32,068 nucleotides of DNA from Candidatus Gastranaerophilales bacterium (GCA_947589115.1 CANPZP010000019.1:1-32068); one strand, 5' to 3'; positions 1-9,072 are shown, numbered from the stretch's first letter. Made by a program: numbers and translations. Notes: generated by a model not told the origin, from the letters alone.

Positions 1-626
1 GAAACTCCGTTATCATTTTCATCTCTTTTTATGAGAGAAGGAAATACGGTAGAAAGAGCAACTATACCGCCGATTTTTTCGAAAGCTTTTTTGTTTGCAA
101 TTTCAGGTGCTAAGGTTTCAGCATTAGAATATAAAACAGTTTTATATAATCTCTTAGCTTTATCTTCAGTAAAACCTACAACCTTTGAAGCCGCATTTTT
201 AACTTTTTGACCTTTAGTTACGGGAGTAGAAACCTTAAGATTTTCAGCTACCGCTTTCATTCCTTTTGAAATACCTTTAGCTGCTTTATTTGTAAGCTCA
301 GGTAAATTTAAAGAAATATTTTTTCCTTTTAAAGCAGGAATAAGATTTTTAAGAGATTCAACACCGGTTTTAGCCAAATCAGCAGTTTTAGAAGCAATCA
401 TTTTACCTGATATAAAGGTGAAAAATGCAGCTGTCGCAACAGATATAGCAGCAACTAACGGCTTCTTTATTTTTGTATCAGGTATATCTTTAACCGAGTT
501 ATAAACTCTGTCAAACTTCTCTAAGTTATCATCTGATGCTGTTACCGCATATATATTCAGGCCATCATGATTTCCAAATGATACTTGAGGTTTAATTGGC
601 GTACAATTTACAGGAGTTATACTCAT
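1..626 (-). CDS. Unrecognised membrane-anchored protein, N-terminal part (3' end outside window)
   Basis: The reading frame is open from an ATG at 626-624 to the window edge, giving about 208 residues with no stop. An AAAGGA Shine-Dalgarno lies about 8 nt upstream of the ATG. The N-terminus has a VSFGN motif near residues 17-21. One hydrophobic segment lies at about residues 55-75, flanked by lysines. A lysine- and alanine-rich region follows, and a second, weaker hydrophobic stretch (IGGIVALSTVF) lies near the visible end. I recognise no catalytic motif or family. The gene diverges from secA with a 190-nt gap. A membrane or surface role is only inferred from the hydrophobic segments. Confidence 0.75.
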   Translation of the reverse strand, partial: MSITPVNCTPIKPQVSFGNHDGLNIYAVTASDDNLEKFDRVYNSVKDIPDTKIKKPLVAAISVATAAFFTFISGKMIASKTADLAKTGVESLKNLIPALKGKNISLNLPELTNKAAKGISKGMKAVAENLKVSTPVTKGQKVKNAASKVVGFTEDKAKRLYKTVLYSNAETLAPEIANKKAFEKIGGIVALSTVFPSLIKRDENDNGV

Positions 627-817
627 TTTTTTGTCCTTTACTATTACACTTACTATTCTACATCATATAAAGCAATCAAGATTAAATTTTGCCTTTTTTT
701 AATAAATTATTAAGAAAACTTTACAATAAAATAATACAATAAAAAACTAATAATATTTAAAAAAAATATTTATATGTTAAAATGCTTATAAATAATAGAT
801 TATGGGAGACAGGGAGA

Positions 818-3502
818 ATGATTGATTTTTTACTAAAAATATTTGGAGATCCCAATAATAATAAAATAAAGAAAATGATGCCTATTGTGGAGCATATAAA
901 TGCCTTAGAGCCTCAATTTGCAGAACTAACCGATGAAGAATTAAAGAATAAAACAAATGAATTTAAAGAAATACTTTCAAAAAGACCGAAATCAAACGAT
1001 ATAAAGAAAGACAGAGAGCTTGAGAAGCAAGCGCTTGATTCAATATTACCCGAAGCCTTCGCAACAGTCAGAGAAGCAGGAAAAAGAGTATTAAATATGC
1101 GCCATTTTGATGTACAGCTTCTTGGCGGTATTTTTCTGCATGAAGGTCAAATAGCCGAGATGAGAACGGGGGAAGGAAAAACTCTTGTTGCAACACTAAG
1201 CGCATATTTAAATGCATTAACCGGTAAAGGTGTTCATATTGTTACGGTTAATGATTATCTTGCAAAACGTGACAGTGAATGGATGGGTAAAATCTTTAAA
1301 TTTCTCGGACTCACAGTAGGGGTTATCCTATCAGGAATGAATTCATATGATGATTTTGAGAAAAAAAGACAAGCTTACGAGTGCGACATTACATACGGAA
1401 CAAATAACGAATTTGGATTCGACTATTTAAGAGATAACATGGCAACTTCCGTTGAACAAAGAGTACAAAGACCATATAACTATGCCATCATTGATGAAGT
1501 TGACAGTATATTAATAGATGAAGCAAGAACCCCTTTAATTATCAGCGGCAGACTCGATAAATCAGCTGAATTATACAGAACTATGGCAGCCGTTGCTCCT
1601 CAATTAGAAAAAAATGTGCATTATGAAGTTGATGAAAAGAATAAAAATATAATTTTAACCGAAGAAGGTATAGATAAAGCGCAGGAAATTCTTGAAATAC
1701 CCGATTTATTTGATATTAATAATCAGTATGCACATCATTTACTTCAAGCATTAAAAGCAAAAGAATTATTCCATCTTAATACTGATTATGTAATAAAAAA
1801 CGGGGAAGTAATAATAGTAGATGAGTTTACGGGCAGATTAATGGAAGGCAGACGTTGGTCTGACGGACTTCACCAAGCCGTAGAAGCTAAAGAGTGCGTA
1901 CAAATCCAAGATGAAACTCAAACTCTTGCAAGTATTACATTCCAAAATTTATTCAGATTATATCCGAAACTTGCAGGCATGACCGGTACTGCAATGACAG
2001 AAGAAGCCGAGTTCGGCAAGATTTATAATCTTGAAGTAACTCAAATCCCGACAAACAAAAAAGATATAAGGATTGATTTACCGGATATTATTTATAAAAC
2101 AGAAAGAGTAAAATACTTAGCCGTAGCAGACGAAATAATAAAAATGCATAAAATCGGACGTCCCGTATTAGTGGGAACAATAAGTATTGAGAAATCCGAA
2201 TTGGTATCCGATATATTAAAACAACGAGGAATAAAACATAATATATTAAATGCAAAACACCATGAGAAAGAAGCATACATAATTGCTCAGGCGGGAAGAT
2301 TCGGAGCCGTAACAATAGCAACAAACATGGCAGGACGAGGCACCGATATTTTACTTGGGGGTAATCCGGAATATTTAGCAAAAGAACAGCTTGATGCCAA
2401 AGGAATTACCCCTGAATCAAATCCCGATTATGATGAAATAAAAAATAAAATATTGGAAGAAACAAAAAAGATTACCGAAGAAGAGCACAGAAAAGTTATT
2501 GAAGCGGGAGGTCTGCACGTTATAGGAACGGAAAGGCATGAATCCCGCCGTATAGATAACCAGTTAAGAGGTCGTGCCGCACGGCAAGGCGATCCCGGTT
2601 CAACCAGATTCTTCCTGTCGCTTGAAGACAGCCTTATGCGTATATTCGGCGGTCAGCAGATTATGGCGATTATGAATACTTTTAATATTGAAGAGGATAT
2701 GGCTATTGAAAACAGAATCATAACAAGACAAATAGAAAGCAACCAGAAAAAAGTCGAAACTTTCCATTTTGATGCCAGAAAAAGTGTTCTTGAATATGAT
2801 GATGTTATGAATCTTCAACGTGAAAAATTCTATCTTCAAAGAAATAAAGTACTTGAAAACACTGATTTGCATGAAGATATCATATATATGATAGAACGTG
2901 AAACAGACAGACTTTTAAAGAGTTATATTGCACCCGGCATGAACCCTGATGAATATATTTATGAGGACTTAGTTTCTTTAATTAAAGAAATTCACTCCGA
3001 AATGCCTCAGCTGTCTTACCTTGAAGTAAAAGATATTCAGGGATTAAAATTTGAAAATGTTTATGCAAAAATCAGAGATTTTGCAATTGAAGCTTACAAA
3101 GAACATGAAATTAACATGGTTAAATTTATTAACGAGGTATCAAAACAATACAATTTAGACCATAAAGACGAAGAACCGTTTACGGATAAAAACGTTATGA
3201 GGAGTCTGGAAAAAGATGTATTGTTAAGGGTTGTAGATAATAAATGGATTGACCACCTACACAATATTGATATGTTAAGAGATGGTATCGGCTTAAGAGC
3301 TTACGGGCAAAAAAATCCGCTTCTTGAATACAAAAAAGAAGCTTACGAATTGTTTAATAAAATGATGTATGATATACAAAGCGATACGGTTAAACATATT
3401 TTCAGAACAAAATTCGGAGTACAAATAGTTTCACCTGAGGCAATGAAAAATCCGAACAAATTTATTCCGCCTGAAAAAACTATCGATATGGATGATAAAT
3501 AA
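818..3502 (+). CDS. secA: Preprotein translocase ATPase SecA
   Basis: SecA is the ATPase that drives unfolded preproteins through SecYEG; it acts in the cytoplasm and at the inner membrane. The Walker A motif TGEGKT lies near residues 115-121 and the DEVD box near 225. GMTGTA lies near 387, and the helicase motifs TNMAGRGTDI and RGRAARQGDPG follow. The frame opens at 782, but the ATG at 818 is the better start: GGGAG sits 9 nt upstream at 804-808, and MIDFLLKIFGDP aligns with the usual SecA N-terminus. This gives 894 residues. The C-terminus ends NKFIPPEKTIDMDDK and lacks the cysteine-rich zinc-binding SEC-C tail found in many SecA proteins. waaA follows after 14 nt and is probably co-transcribed. 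Confidence 0.97.
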   Translation: MIDFLLKIFGDPNNNKIKKMMPIVEHINALEPQFAELTDEELKNKTNEFKEILSKRPKSNDIKKDRELEKQALDSILPEAFATVREAGKRVLNMRHFDVQLLGGIFLHEGQIAEMRTGEGKTLVATLSAYLNALTGKGVHIVTVNDYLAKRDSEWMGKIFKFLGLTVGVILSGMNSYDDFEKKRQAYECDITYGTNNEFGFDYLRDNMATSVEQRVQRPYNYAIIDEVDSILIDEARTPLIISGRLDKSAELYRTMAAVAPQLEKNVHYEVDEKNKNIILTEEGIDKAQEILEIPDLFDINNQYAHHLLQALKAKELFHLNTDYVIKNGEVIIVDEFTGRLMEGRRWSDGLHQAVEAKECVQIQDETQTLASITFQNLFRLYPKLAGMTGTAMTEEAEFGKIYNLEVTQIPTNKKDIRIDLPDIIYKTERVKYLAVADEIIKMHKIGRPVLVGTISIEKSELVSDILKQRGIKHNILNAKHHEKEAYIIAQAGRFGAVTIATNMAGRGTDILLGGNPEYLAKEQLDAKGITPESNPDYDEIKNKILEETKKITEEEHRKVIEAGGLHVIGTERHESRRIDNQLRGRAARQGDPGSTRFFLSLEDSLMRIFGGQQIMAIMNTFNIEEDMAIENRIITRQIESNQKKVETFHFDARKSVLEYDDVMNLQREKFYLQRNKVLENTDLHEDIIYMIERETDRLLKSYIAPGMNPDEYIYEDLVSLIKEIHSEMPQLSYLEVKDIQGLKFENVYAKIRDFAIEAYKEHEINMVKFINEVSKQYNLDHKDEEPFTDKNVMRSLEKDVLLRVVDNKWIDHLHNIDMLRDGIGLRAYGQKNPLLEYKKEAYELFNKMMYDIQSDTVKHIFRTKFGVQIVSPEAMKNPNKFIPPEKTIDMDDK

Positions 3503-3516
3503 GAAGGCTTAATAAT

Positions 3517-4770
3517 ATGATGTTAATTTATAATATTGTTCTAATACTTCTAACAGTGATTTTATCACCGTTAATATTTATTGCATTCATAATCCGCTCA
3601 AAATTTAGAGCGGGATTTTGGCAGAAAATCGGGTTTTATTCTTTTAATGACACAAAAAAAGAAGGAACAACAGTATTTCATGCAGTATCAGTCGGAGAAG
3701 TTAATGCAATTAAAGAACTTGTGATTCAGTATTCTAAATTACACCTCGAAAAAAATATTATTATTACAACAACAACAAAAACAGGACAAGAAACAGCAAA
3801 AAAATCACTGGGTGATTACGTTCAAAAAATTGTTTATTTCCCGTTTGATTTCTTTTTTAGCGTACTTTCCTTTCTTAATACGTTTAAGCCCGAAAAAATT
3901 ATAATAGCCGAAACGGAAATATGGCCAGGACTTATGTCGTTTGCAAAATGTAAAAAAATTAAAGTATATACCGTGAACGGAAGAATATCACCGCATTCTT
4001 TTGAAGGATATAAAAAAATAAAATATTTACTCTCTCCCATATTAAATAAGTATGAAAAAATATACATGCAGTCAGAAGATGATAAAAAAAGAATGACAGA
4101 AATAGGAGCAGATGAATCAAAAGTTGAAGTCATGGGGAATTTAAAATTTGATATCACTCCAAATTTATCAGAAAAAGAAATAAACAAATTTAAAGAAGAA
4201 TTAAAAACGGAGAATTACAGAGTATTTATAGCAGCAAGCACTCATAAAGGCGAAGATGAAATTGTATTAAATATGTTTAAAAAACTAAAATCTCAATATC
4301 AAGATGCTAAATTGCTTATTGCGCCAAGACATCCTCAAAGATTTGATGAAGTGGCAGGATTAATGGATAATTCAGGCTTAACTTGGGGCAAACGTTCATT
4401 AAATTCAAATTTCAATAATTGTGAAATAATAATGCTAGATACAATGGGAGAATTATCAAAGTTATTTTCCGTTTGCTACCTTGCATTTATAGGCGGAAGT
4501 TTTTCAAAAACAGGAGGACATAATCCTTTAGAAGCAAATATATGGGGTAAACCTGTTATTTCAGGGCCTTGCACTTTTAATTTTAAAGACGTATATAAAA
4601 CCGTTACGGGTAAAAAATGCGCAGTTATTGTTAATAATGAAGCTGAATTTTTAAGTGAAGCCGAGTCATTTTATGGAGATACAAATAAATACAGCTTATA
4701 TTCAAATAGTGCTGAAAAAGTATTTGAAGAAAACAGAGGCGCCATAAATTACGTACTTACAAGGATTTAA
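3517..4770 (+). CDS. waaA: 3-deoxy-D-manno-octulosonic acid (Kdo) transferase WaaA/KdtA
   Basis: WaaA transfers Kdo from CMP-Kdo to the lipid A precursor at the inner-membrane inner face, the first step of LPS core synthesis. One N-terminal membrane anchor spans residues 4-27. A GT30-type N-lobe follows with HAVSVGE; Glu61 corresponds to the family's catalytic base. AETEIWPG, VNGRIS and the nucleotide-sugar-side motif GGSFSKTGGHNPLEAN are all present. The length of 417 residues is normal. AAGAAGG at 3501-3507 overlaps the secA stop and serves as Shine-Dalgarno for the ATG at 3517; a second in-frame ATG follows at once. The stop overlaps that of the facing methyltransferase by 4 nt. Whether it adds one or more Kdo units cannot be told from sequence. 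Confidence 0.96.
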   Translation: MMLIYNIVLILLTVILSPLIFIAFIIRSKFRAGFWQKIGFYSFNDTKKEGTTVFHAVSVGEVNAIKELVIQYSKLHLEKNIIITTTTKTGQETAKKSLGDYVQKIVYFPFDFFFSVLSFLNTFKPEKIIIAETEIWPGLMSFAKCKKIKVYTVNGRISPHSFEGYKKIKYLLSPILNKYEKIYMQSEDDKKRMTEIGADESKVEVMGNLKFDITPNLSEKEINKFKEELKTENYRVFIAASTHKGEDEIVLNMFKKLKSQYQDAKLLIAPRHPQRFDEVAGLMDNSGLTWGKRSLNSNFNNCEIIMLDTMGELSKLFSVCYLAFIGGSFSKTGGHNPLEANIWGKPVISGPCTFNFKDVYKTVTGKKCAVIVNNEAEFLSEAESFYGDTNKYSLYSNSAEKVFEENRGAINYVLTRI

Positions 4771-5504
4771 AATATTTCATAGAAAATTATTGAAGCACTG
4801 ACAGACAGATTCAATGATTCCACATTATTTTTCATATCTAATTTCAAATTGTAATCGGCATGTTTTAAAAGCTCATCCGATAAACCTTTTGCCTCAGAAC
4901 CGAACATAACTATAAATTTATCAAGTTTTTTACAACCGGAGAAAGAAATATTATTCTTTTCAGAAAGTGAAGTTGAAATATATATATAATCTTTTAAAAT
5001 ATTTTTTAAATTATTAATATCAGAGAAACTAAATATCGGGGTTTTTAAAAAGTTTCCCGCACATGAGCGAATAACCTTAGGCGAATATAATTCAACACAA
5101 TTACCAAGTAAAACAACTGCCTCAACACCAAAAGCCGCAGCACTTCTTATTATGGTGCCCAAATTTCCGGGGTCTGAAATATTTTCAAATAAAGCTATCT
5201 TTTTATATTTTATTATGTCCGAATTATTAACAGGCTTTTTTTTTACAACAGCTAATATCTCACATGGAGAAGAAGTTGTTGAAATTTTTTTCATAGTATT
5301 TTCATTAACATAAGTAATATTATCAAAATCATATGATTCCGTGTTCAGAGCAAAAATATCAGATATTTCAAATTTAGAGTCATACAATTCTTCAACGGAT
5401 TTAAAACCCTCTGCAATAAAAAACCCTGATTCATCTCTGTATTTTTTTTGATGAAGTTTAACAATCTCTTTAATTTTATTATTAGAAAGAGTTAAAGTAT
5501 GCAT
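4767..5504 (-). CDS. SpoU/TrmH-family RNA 2'-O-methyltransferase
   Basis: This is a SAM-dependent 2'-O-ribose methyltransferase of rRNA or tRNA with the SPOUT knot fold. All three family motifs are visible: ENISDPGNLGTIIRSAAAFG, then MFGSEAKGLS, then VESLNLSVSASIIFYE at the C-terminus. The N-terminal part (SNNKIKEIVKLHQKKYRDESGFFIAEG) is the L30e-like substrate-binding domain of the RlmB/TsnR type. The frame extends to an ATG at 5519. I prefer the ATG at 5504 because MHTLTLSNNK fits the family start and a weak AGG precedes it; the 5519 ATG has no Shine-Dalgarno. The start lies inside the 3' end of the upstream aminopeptidase gene, suggesting translational coupling. The target nucleotide is unknown. 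Confidence 0.9.
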   Translation of the reverse strand: MHTLTLSNNKIKEIVKLHQKKYRDESGFFIAEGFKSVEELYDSKFEISDIFALNTESYDFDNITYVNENTMKKISTTSSPCEILAVVKKKPVNNSDIIKYKKIALFENISDPGNLGTIIRSAAAFGVEAVVLLGNCVELYSPKVIRSCAGNFLKTPIFSFSDINNLKNILKDYIYISTSLSEKNNISFSGCKKLDKFIVMFGSEAKGLSDELLKHADYNLKLDMKNNVESLNLSVSASIIFYEIF

Positions 5505-7150
5505 GCAGCTGCCTGCCATTTCATATAATAATACTTTTCGTAATCATTCATCATGGAAAGTTCCACAAGCTTTATTTCAAAAGGGAATTTAGAAAATGAA
5601 TGCATAACAATTTTATCATCCTCACTGAGAGCGCAAACGGTATTTTCTAACCTGACACCGCCCCAGCCTTCCTTATAAACTCCCGGTTCAATTGAAAAAA
5701 CTGTATTTTCAATTATTTTTGTTTTGGAAACAGGTGAACATGAAACCCTCGGAGGATTTTCATGAACTGAAATACCTACACCGTGACCGGTTGCATGGGC
5801 AAATTTATAATCTTCTTCGATTGATTTTTCAATAGTTTCTCTTGCTATTTTATCAATATTGAAATAAGACGACTTTTTCGAATATTTTTCATAGTAAGCA
5901 TTTAAAAAAGCCTTTAAAACAGATGTATAGGCATTTTTTTGTTCTTGAGAAGGTTCCCCTTTAATAAATGTTCTTGTTGTATCGGTAGCATAACCGCCTT
6001 CATAATATCCGCCGTAATCCACAAGTAAAAAATCACCGTCATTAACCATTTTTTCTTTAGAGGGTGTCGAATAGTGAATAACGGAAGAATTTGCACCCGA
6101 AGCAACGATGGGTTTAAAACTTAACGATAATGCCCCGTTTTCCTTCATTGCTTTAACAAGTGCCTCATAATAGTCATACTCTGAGTATACTTTATCCGAT
6201 TTTATCATATTATTTATAACTTTAAGCGCATTATCACTGCGTTCAAAGCATTTTTCCAAATGTTCCAACTCTTTATCATTTTTTACGGTCTTAAATAAAT
6301 TTACATGAGAGGGTAATATTTTATTGGATTTATTTATTAAATTATAATCGTATATACTTAATTGGTTTTCATCTATATATATTTGCGAATTTGAAATACC
6401 TGAAATATTATTATCAAACTCAGACAAAGGATAAACACTGAAATAAGAACCGATTTCAGGCAGTACACAATCACAAAAGAGCTTAACTCCCTCTTCATTA
6501 ATTACTGCCTTTGCCGGAAAAATTGAACTGTAGTTAAAGCTGTATGACCTTAAATTAGTCAGATATGCAATATCTTCAAGTGCGCTTACCAAGATATTAA
6601 ATTTATCGGAAGGTACACATTGCTTAATAAGTTCAAATTTTTCATTCGGTGACATTCCGGCAATTTTAATATCAACACTGAAAATATCGTAGTTTATTTT
6701 TTTTATCGAATTACTTTCATATTCAATAACAGGGTCAATATCTATCAGTTTTGGAACTGAATTTTTTTGTTTTAAAGCAGCAGCTAATATGTCATAAAAT
6801 TTCTTTGGTGTTTTCTTTGAAATAACTCCGATTTTAGAATAAGGTAAAATTTTATCAACTAAACAGCTAATATAACTGCCGCTTAAAGGAATTTTAACCA
6901 CTTCGGTATAATTCTTATCAACCTGATAGTCAGCTTGCTCATGATATCTTGTATCAACAAACAAATAAATTTTTTCGTTTGTAAAAAGAACATCTCCGGT
7001 TGAGCCTGTAAAATCGGTAACATAATATCGGGAGTTCAATTCCAAAAGATTATACTCCACTAAAAATTCATTAGTAGAATTAATAATTAATCCGTCCAAA
7101 TCATTTTTTATAAGATAATTTCTTAAATAATTTATTAATTCCGTGTCCAT
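5492..7150 (-). CDS. pepP: Xaa-Pro aminopeptidase (M24B, three-domain type)
   Basis: This is a dinuclear metallopeptidase that removes an N-terminal residue preceding proline; it is cytoplasmic, as there is no signal peptide. Two creatinase-like N-terminal domains span about residues 1-290. The pita-bread catalytic domain follows. Metal ligands are visible in LVDYGG (Asp378), ATDTTRT (Asp390), GHGVG (His), FSIEPGVY (Glu) and VRLENTV (Glu). The two aspartates are 12 residues apart, one more than usual. After the last ligand, the tail FSKFPFEIKLVELSMMNDYEKYYY resembles that of long APP1-type enzymes. Its ATG overlaps the stop of the upstream PPIase gene as TGATG, so the two are probably coupled. 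The gene symbol is approximate. Confidence 0.92.
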   Translation of the reverse strand: MDTELINYLRNYLIKNDLDGLIINSTNEFLVEYNLLELNSRYYVTDFTGSTGDVLFTNEKIYLFVDTRYHEQADYQVDKNYTEVVKIPLSGSYISCLVDKILPYSKIGVISKKTPKKFYDILAAALKQKNSVPKLIDIDPVIEYESNSIKKINYDIFSVDIKIAGMSPNEKFELIKQCVPSDKFNILVSALEDIAYLTNLRSYSFNYSSIFPAKAVINEEGVKLFCDCVLPEIGSYFSVYPLSEFDNNISGISNSQIYIDENQLSIYDYNLINKSNKILPSHVNLFKTVKNDKELEHLEKCFERSDNALKVINNMIKSDKVYSEYDYYEALVKAMKENGALSLSFKPIVASGANSSVIHYSTPSKEKMVNDGDFLLVDYGGYYEGGYATDTTRTFIKGEPSQEQKNAYTSVLKAFLNAYYEKYSKKSSYFNIDKIARETIEKSIEEDYKFAHATGHGVGISVHENPPRVSCSPVSKTKIIENTVFSIEPGVYKEGWGGVRLENTVCALSEDDKIVMHSFSKFPFEIKLVELSMMNDYEKYYYMKWQAAACIL

Positions 7151-7434
7151 CAGTCTTGTTTATCTGTTAAATATATTAAATGATAACCGAATTGAGTTTT
7201 AATCGGATTTGAAACTTCACCCACATTCATAGAAAAAGCGGCATCTTCAAATTCTTTAACCATCTGACCTTTTGAAAAATAGCCTAAATCTCCGCCATTT
7301 TGTTTTGACGGACATAATGAAGCTTCCATTGCCGCCTTGGCAAAATCTTTTCCTTCATTTATTTCCTTTTTTAATTTTAATGCTTCTTCTTCAGTTTTTA
7401 CCAGTATATGACTGGCTTTTACGAATGTAGCCAT
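7150..7434 (-). CDS. Stand-alone parvulin-type peptidyl-prolyl isomerase
   Basis: A 94-residue single-domain parvulin (PpiC/rotamase family) that catalyses cis-trans isomerisation of prolyl bonds. Family motifs run the length of the protein: KASHILVKTEEEA at the start, a segment around SKQNGGDLGYFSKGQMVKEFEDAAF, and QFGYHLIYLTDK at the end. There is no signal peptide or membrane anchor, so it should be cytoplasmic, like E. coli PpiC. AGGAG lies 5 nt upstream of the ATG. It is the first gene of a minus-strand set with the aminopeptidase and the methyltransferase; the overlaps imply one transcript. Confidence 0.93.
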   Translation of the reverse strand: MATFVKASHILVKTEEEALKLKKEINEGKDFAKAAMEASLCPSKQNGGDLGYFSKGQMVKEFEDAAFSMNVGEVSNPIKTQFGYHLIYLTDKQD

Positions 7435-7516
7435 AATAACTCCTTTTTTATGCAGTATATCATAATAATTGAAAAATTTAAATTAATTTTATGAGAAGGA
7501 AACACATATAAAACAA

Positions 7517-7550
7517 TAGGGTGTTATTCAAAATAATAAATAACACCCTA
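7517..7550 (-). terminator. Intrinsic terminator of the 7571-7885 gene
   Basis: A perfect 12-bp inverted repeat (7517-7528 with 7539-7550, arm TAGGGTGTTATT) encloses a 10-nt loop. It starts 21 nt after the stop codon. On the minus strand the hairpin is followed by TTGTTTTATATG, a moderately U-rich tail. Confidence 0.75.
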
Positions 7551-7570
7551 AAATTACATTAAAATTTATA

Positions 7571-7885
7571 CTATTCTTCTTTTTTAAAATGATCTACAAT
7601 CGCATCTTTTGCTGCTTTTGCTGCTTTTTCTGCACCCACAAATGGTCCAATTACATCTTTAATATTATCTTTTACTGCATCAACAGCATCTCCGATATTA
7701 AGTGAACCGCCTTCAAGAACTGTATTCATTGCTTTTGCATAATCATCAATAAGAGTTACATCTTCAAAAATAGAAATAGCCTTATCTTTGATTTTGTCGC
7801 CGACACCTTCCTCCTGTTTTACACCCGGTTTAAGCTCAGCTGCTTTTTGTGATACGTCGTTAACGTTTGGGTTAAATTCTACCAT
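7571..7885 (-). CDS. Small acidic helical protein of unknown function
   Basis: The protein has 104 residues from the ATG at 7885, which has AAAGGAG 6 nt upstream. An in-frame ATG at 7900 exists, but it would place that Shine-Dalgarno inside the gene. The sequence (MVEFNPNVNDVSQKAAELK...) has many Lys, Asp and Ala. The C-terminal half (VGAEKAAKAAKDAIVDHFKKEE) looks amphipathic and helical. There is no signal peptide, strong membrane helix or cysteine. I recognise no family. It is flanked by its own terminator and by a promoter region holding a run of ten C on the coding strand, so its expression may be switchable; see findings. Confidence 0.85.
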   Translation of the reverse strand: MVEFNPNVNDVSQKAAELKPGVKQEEGVGDKIKDKAISIFEDVTLIDDYAKAMNTVLEGGSLNIGDAVDAVKDNIKDVIGPFVGAEKAAKAAKDAIVDHFKKEE

Positions 7886-7915
7886 AATTTCTCCTTTCAT
7901 ACTCTGTACAAGTGT

Positions 7916-7944
7916 ATTATCGGCGGGGGGGGGGAACTTTAGTA
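7916..7944 (-). promoter_or_regulatory. Putative promoter with C10 homopolymer in the spacer
   Basis: On the minus strand GATAAT (7921-7916) is a plausible -10 box, 30 nt before the ATG at 7885. The ten-base C run (plus-strand G 7925-7934) lies just upstream, where the -35/-10 spacer would be. The -35 region near 7944-7939 reads TACTAA, a poor match to consensus. It is the only long G/C homopolymer I saw in the window. Confidence 0.45.
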
Positions 7945-8120
7945 TTAATTTGAATATTTTTACATATCTTTACAAAAACAATAAATTTTAATTTTTAATG
8001 AATTGTATTTAATCCAATTTTGATGCGTAAATTAAACATTTTAAATAATTTTTTATTTAACAAAATTTAATATTATAAAATTAAAAGCAATTTTTATTTC
8101 TCAGCATCATTTAATAACTT

Positions 8121-9032
8121 ATGTTAGTAAAAAGTGTAAATTTACCCATACCAAATATCACAAAAATTAACCAAAGTTCCGTATCTTATGACAGAAATAG
8201 CTTGAATGCCGAAAGAAACGGACAATTAAACCGTGATGTTTTTGAAATCAGGAATCCCCAAAATATTACTACCCCCATGACAAAAAGAAATATATTGATG
8301 GATTCTTTTGATTCAATAATGAAAGCAGAAAAAAGATTCAGTATTGAAGATTATAAAAAATTAAGCCGGAGAGAAAAAGACTTTTACAGAAAAATATGTA
8401 ATTATATTGATTCGGATATAAGTAGAATTACCAATGAAAATATAATACTTGCTGAATCAATAAAAAATGATTTAGATGAAAAATACGGTAAAAATAATTA
8501 TGTATTTATTTCTCTCGGAACTTCACCTGCCGCAATAGGCAGATATCTTGAATTAAACGGAATTGAAACAAAATATCTTCCGCTTTCGGAATTAAAATTT
8601 GCCAATGAAAATGAAATAGCAAAAAAAGAAAAATATAATAACTATAAAAAATTCTTAGACAGTCAAAATCTTACAAAAGAAATAATAGATTCATCCGATA
8701 AAAAATATGTTGTGTTTGATTTTGCAAACACGGGTCGTTCTATGCAAGTATTTGAAAGATTAATGAAAGAAGTCTTTGATTTAGACAGTGATAATATTGA
8801 ATATAAACTTATTAGAAGGTGTATTTGCCCAAGAAATATTTGTGATGAAATAATAACAAATCATTTATTTCATTGCGAAATAGAACCCTATACCGGCATT
8901 CCTCATTTACCGTTCCATGAAATAGAGAAAATAAATGAAATTTCAGATACGGATAAATATTGCTCACGTACATCAAATATGTTTAGTTTTATGCTTATGG
9001 ATTATTTGGCAAAAAAAGGTAAAATAAAATAA
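8121..9032 (+). CDS. Unknown protein with phosphoribosyltransferase-like motifs
   Basis: The protein has 303 residues. The first 55 or so look disordered (many Asn, Ser and Gln). A helical, lysine-rich region covers about 60-125. The C-terminal part has YVFISLGTSPAAIGRYLELNG (127-147), where a small-residue loop follows a predicted beta strand. KKYVVFDFANTGRSM follows at 194-208 and resembles the PRPP-binding loop of type I phosphoribosyltransferases: hydrophobic strand, acidic residue, then TGRS/T. Only one of the two usual acidic residues is kept. A cysteine pair, RRCICPR, lies near 228-234. There is no clear Shine-Dalgarno; TTTAAT ends 5 nt before the ATG. Substrate and role are unknown. 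Confidence 0.8.
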   Translation: MLVKSVNLPIPNITKINQSSVSYDRNSLNAERNGQLNRDVFEIRNPQNITTPMTKRNILMDSFDSIMKAEKRFSIEDYKKLSRREKDFYRKICNYIDSDISRITNENIILAESIKNDLDEKYGKNNYVFISLGTSPAAIGRYLELNGIETKYLPLSELKFANENEIAKKEKYNNYKKFLDSQNLTKEIIDSSDKKYVVFDFANTGRSMQVFERLMKEVFDLDSDNIEYKLIRRCICPRNICDEIITNHLFHCEIEPYTGIPHLPFHEIEKINEISDTDKYCSRTSNMFSFMLMDYLAKKGKIK

Positions 9033-9072
9033 TTCCGATTTATAAATACGGAATAATAAATCATGTTTAAAG

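Noticed and set aside
2088-2872. Minus-strand ORFs of 62-97 codons inside secA
   Set aside because: They lie antisense to a strong secA frame, have no SD, and their translations are low-complexity hydrophobic shadows.
7788-7991. A 67-codon plus-strand ORF over the G10 tract
   Set aside because: It is antisense to the start of the 7571-7885 gene, crosses its promoter and has no SD, so I treat the G tract as non-coding.
9033-9060. Terminator between the PRTase-like gene and miaB (ATTCCG/CGGAAT hairpin)
   Set aside because: The stem is only 6 bp with an 11-nt AT loop and no T-run follows, so it is too weak to call.
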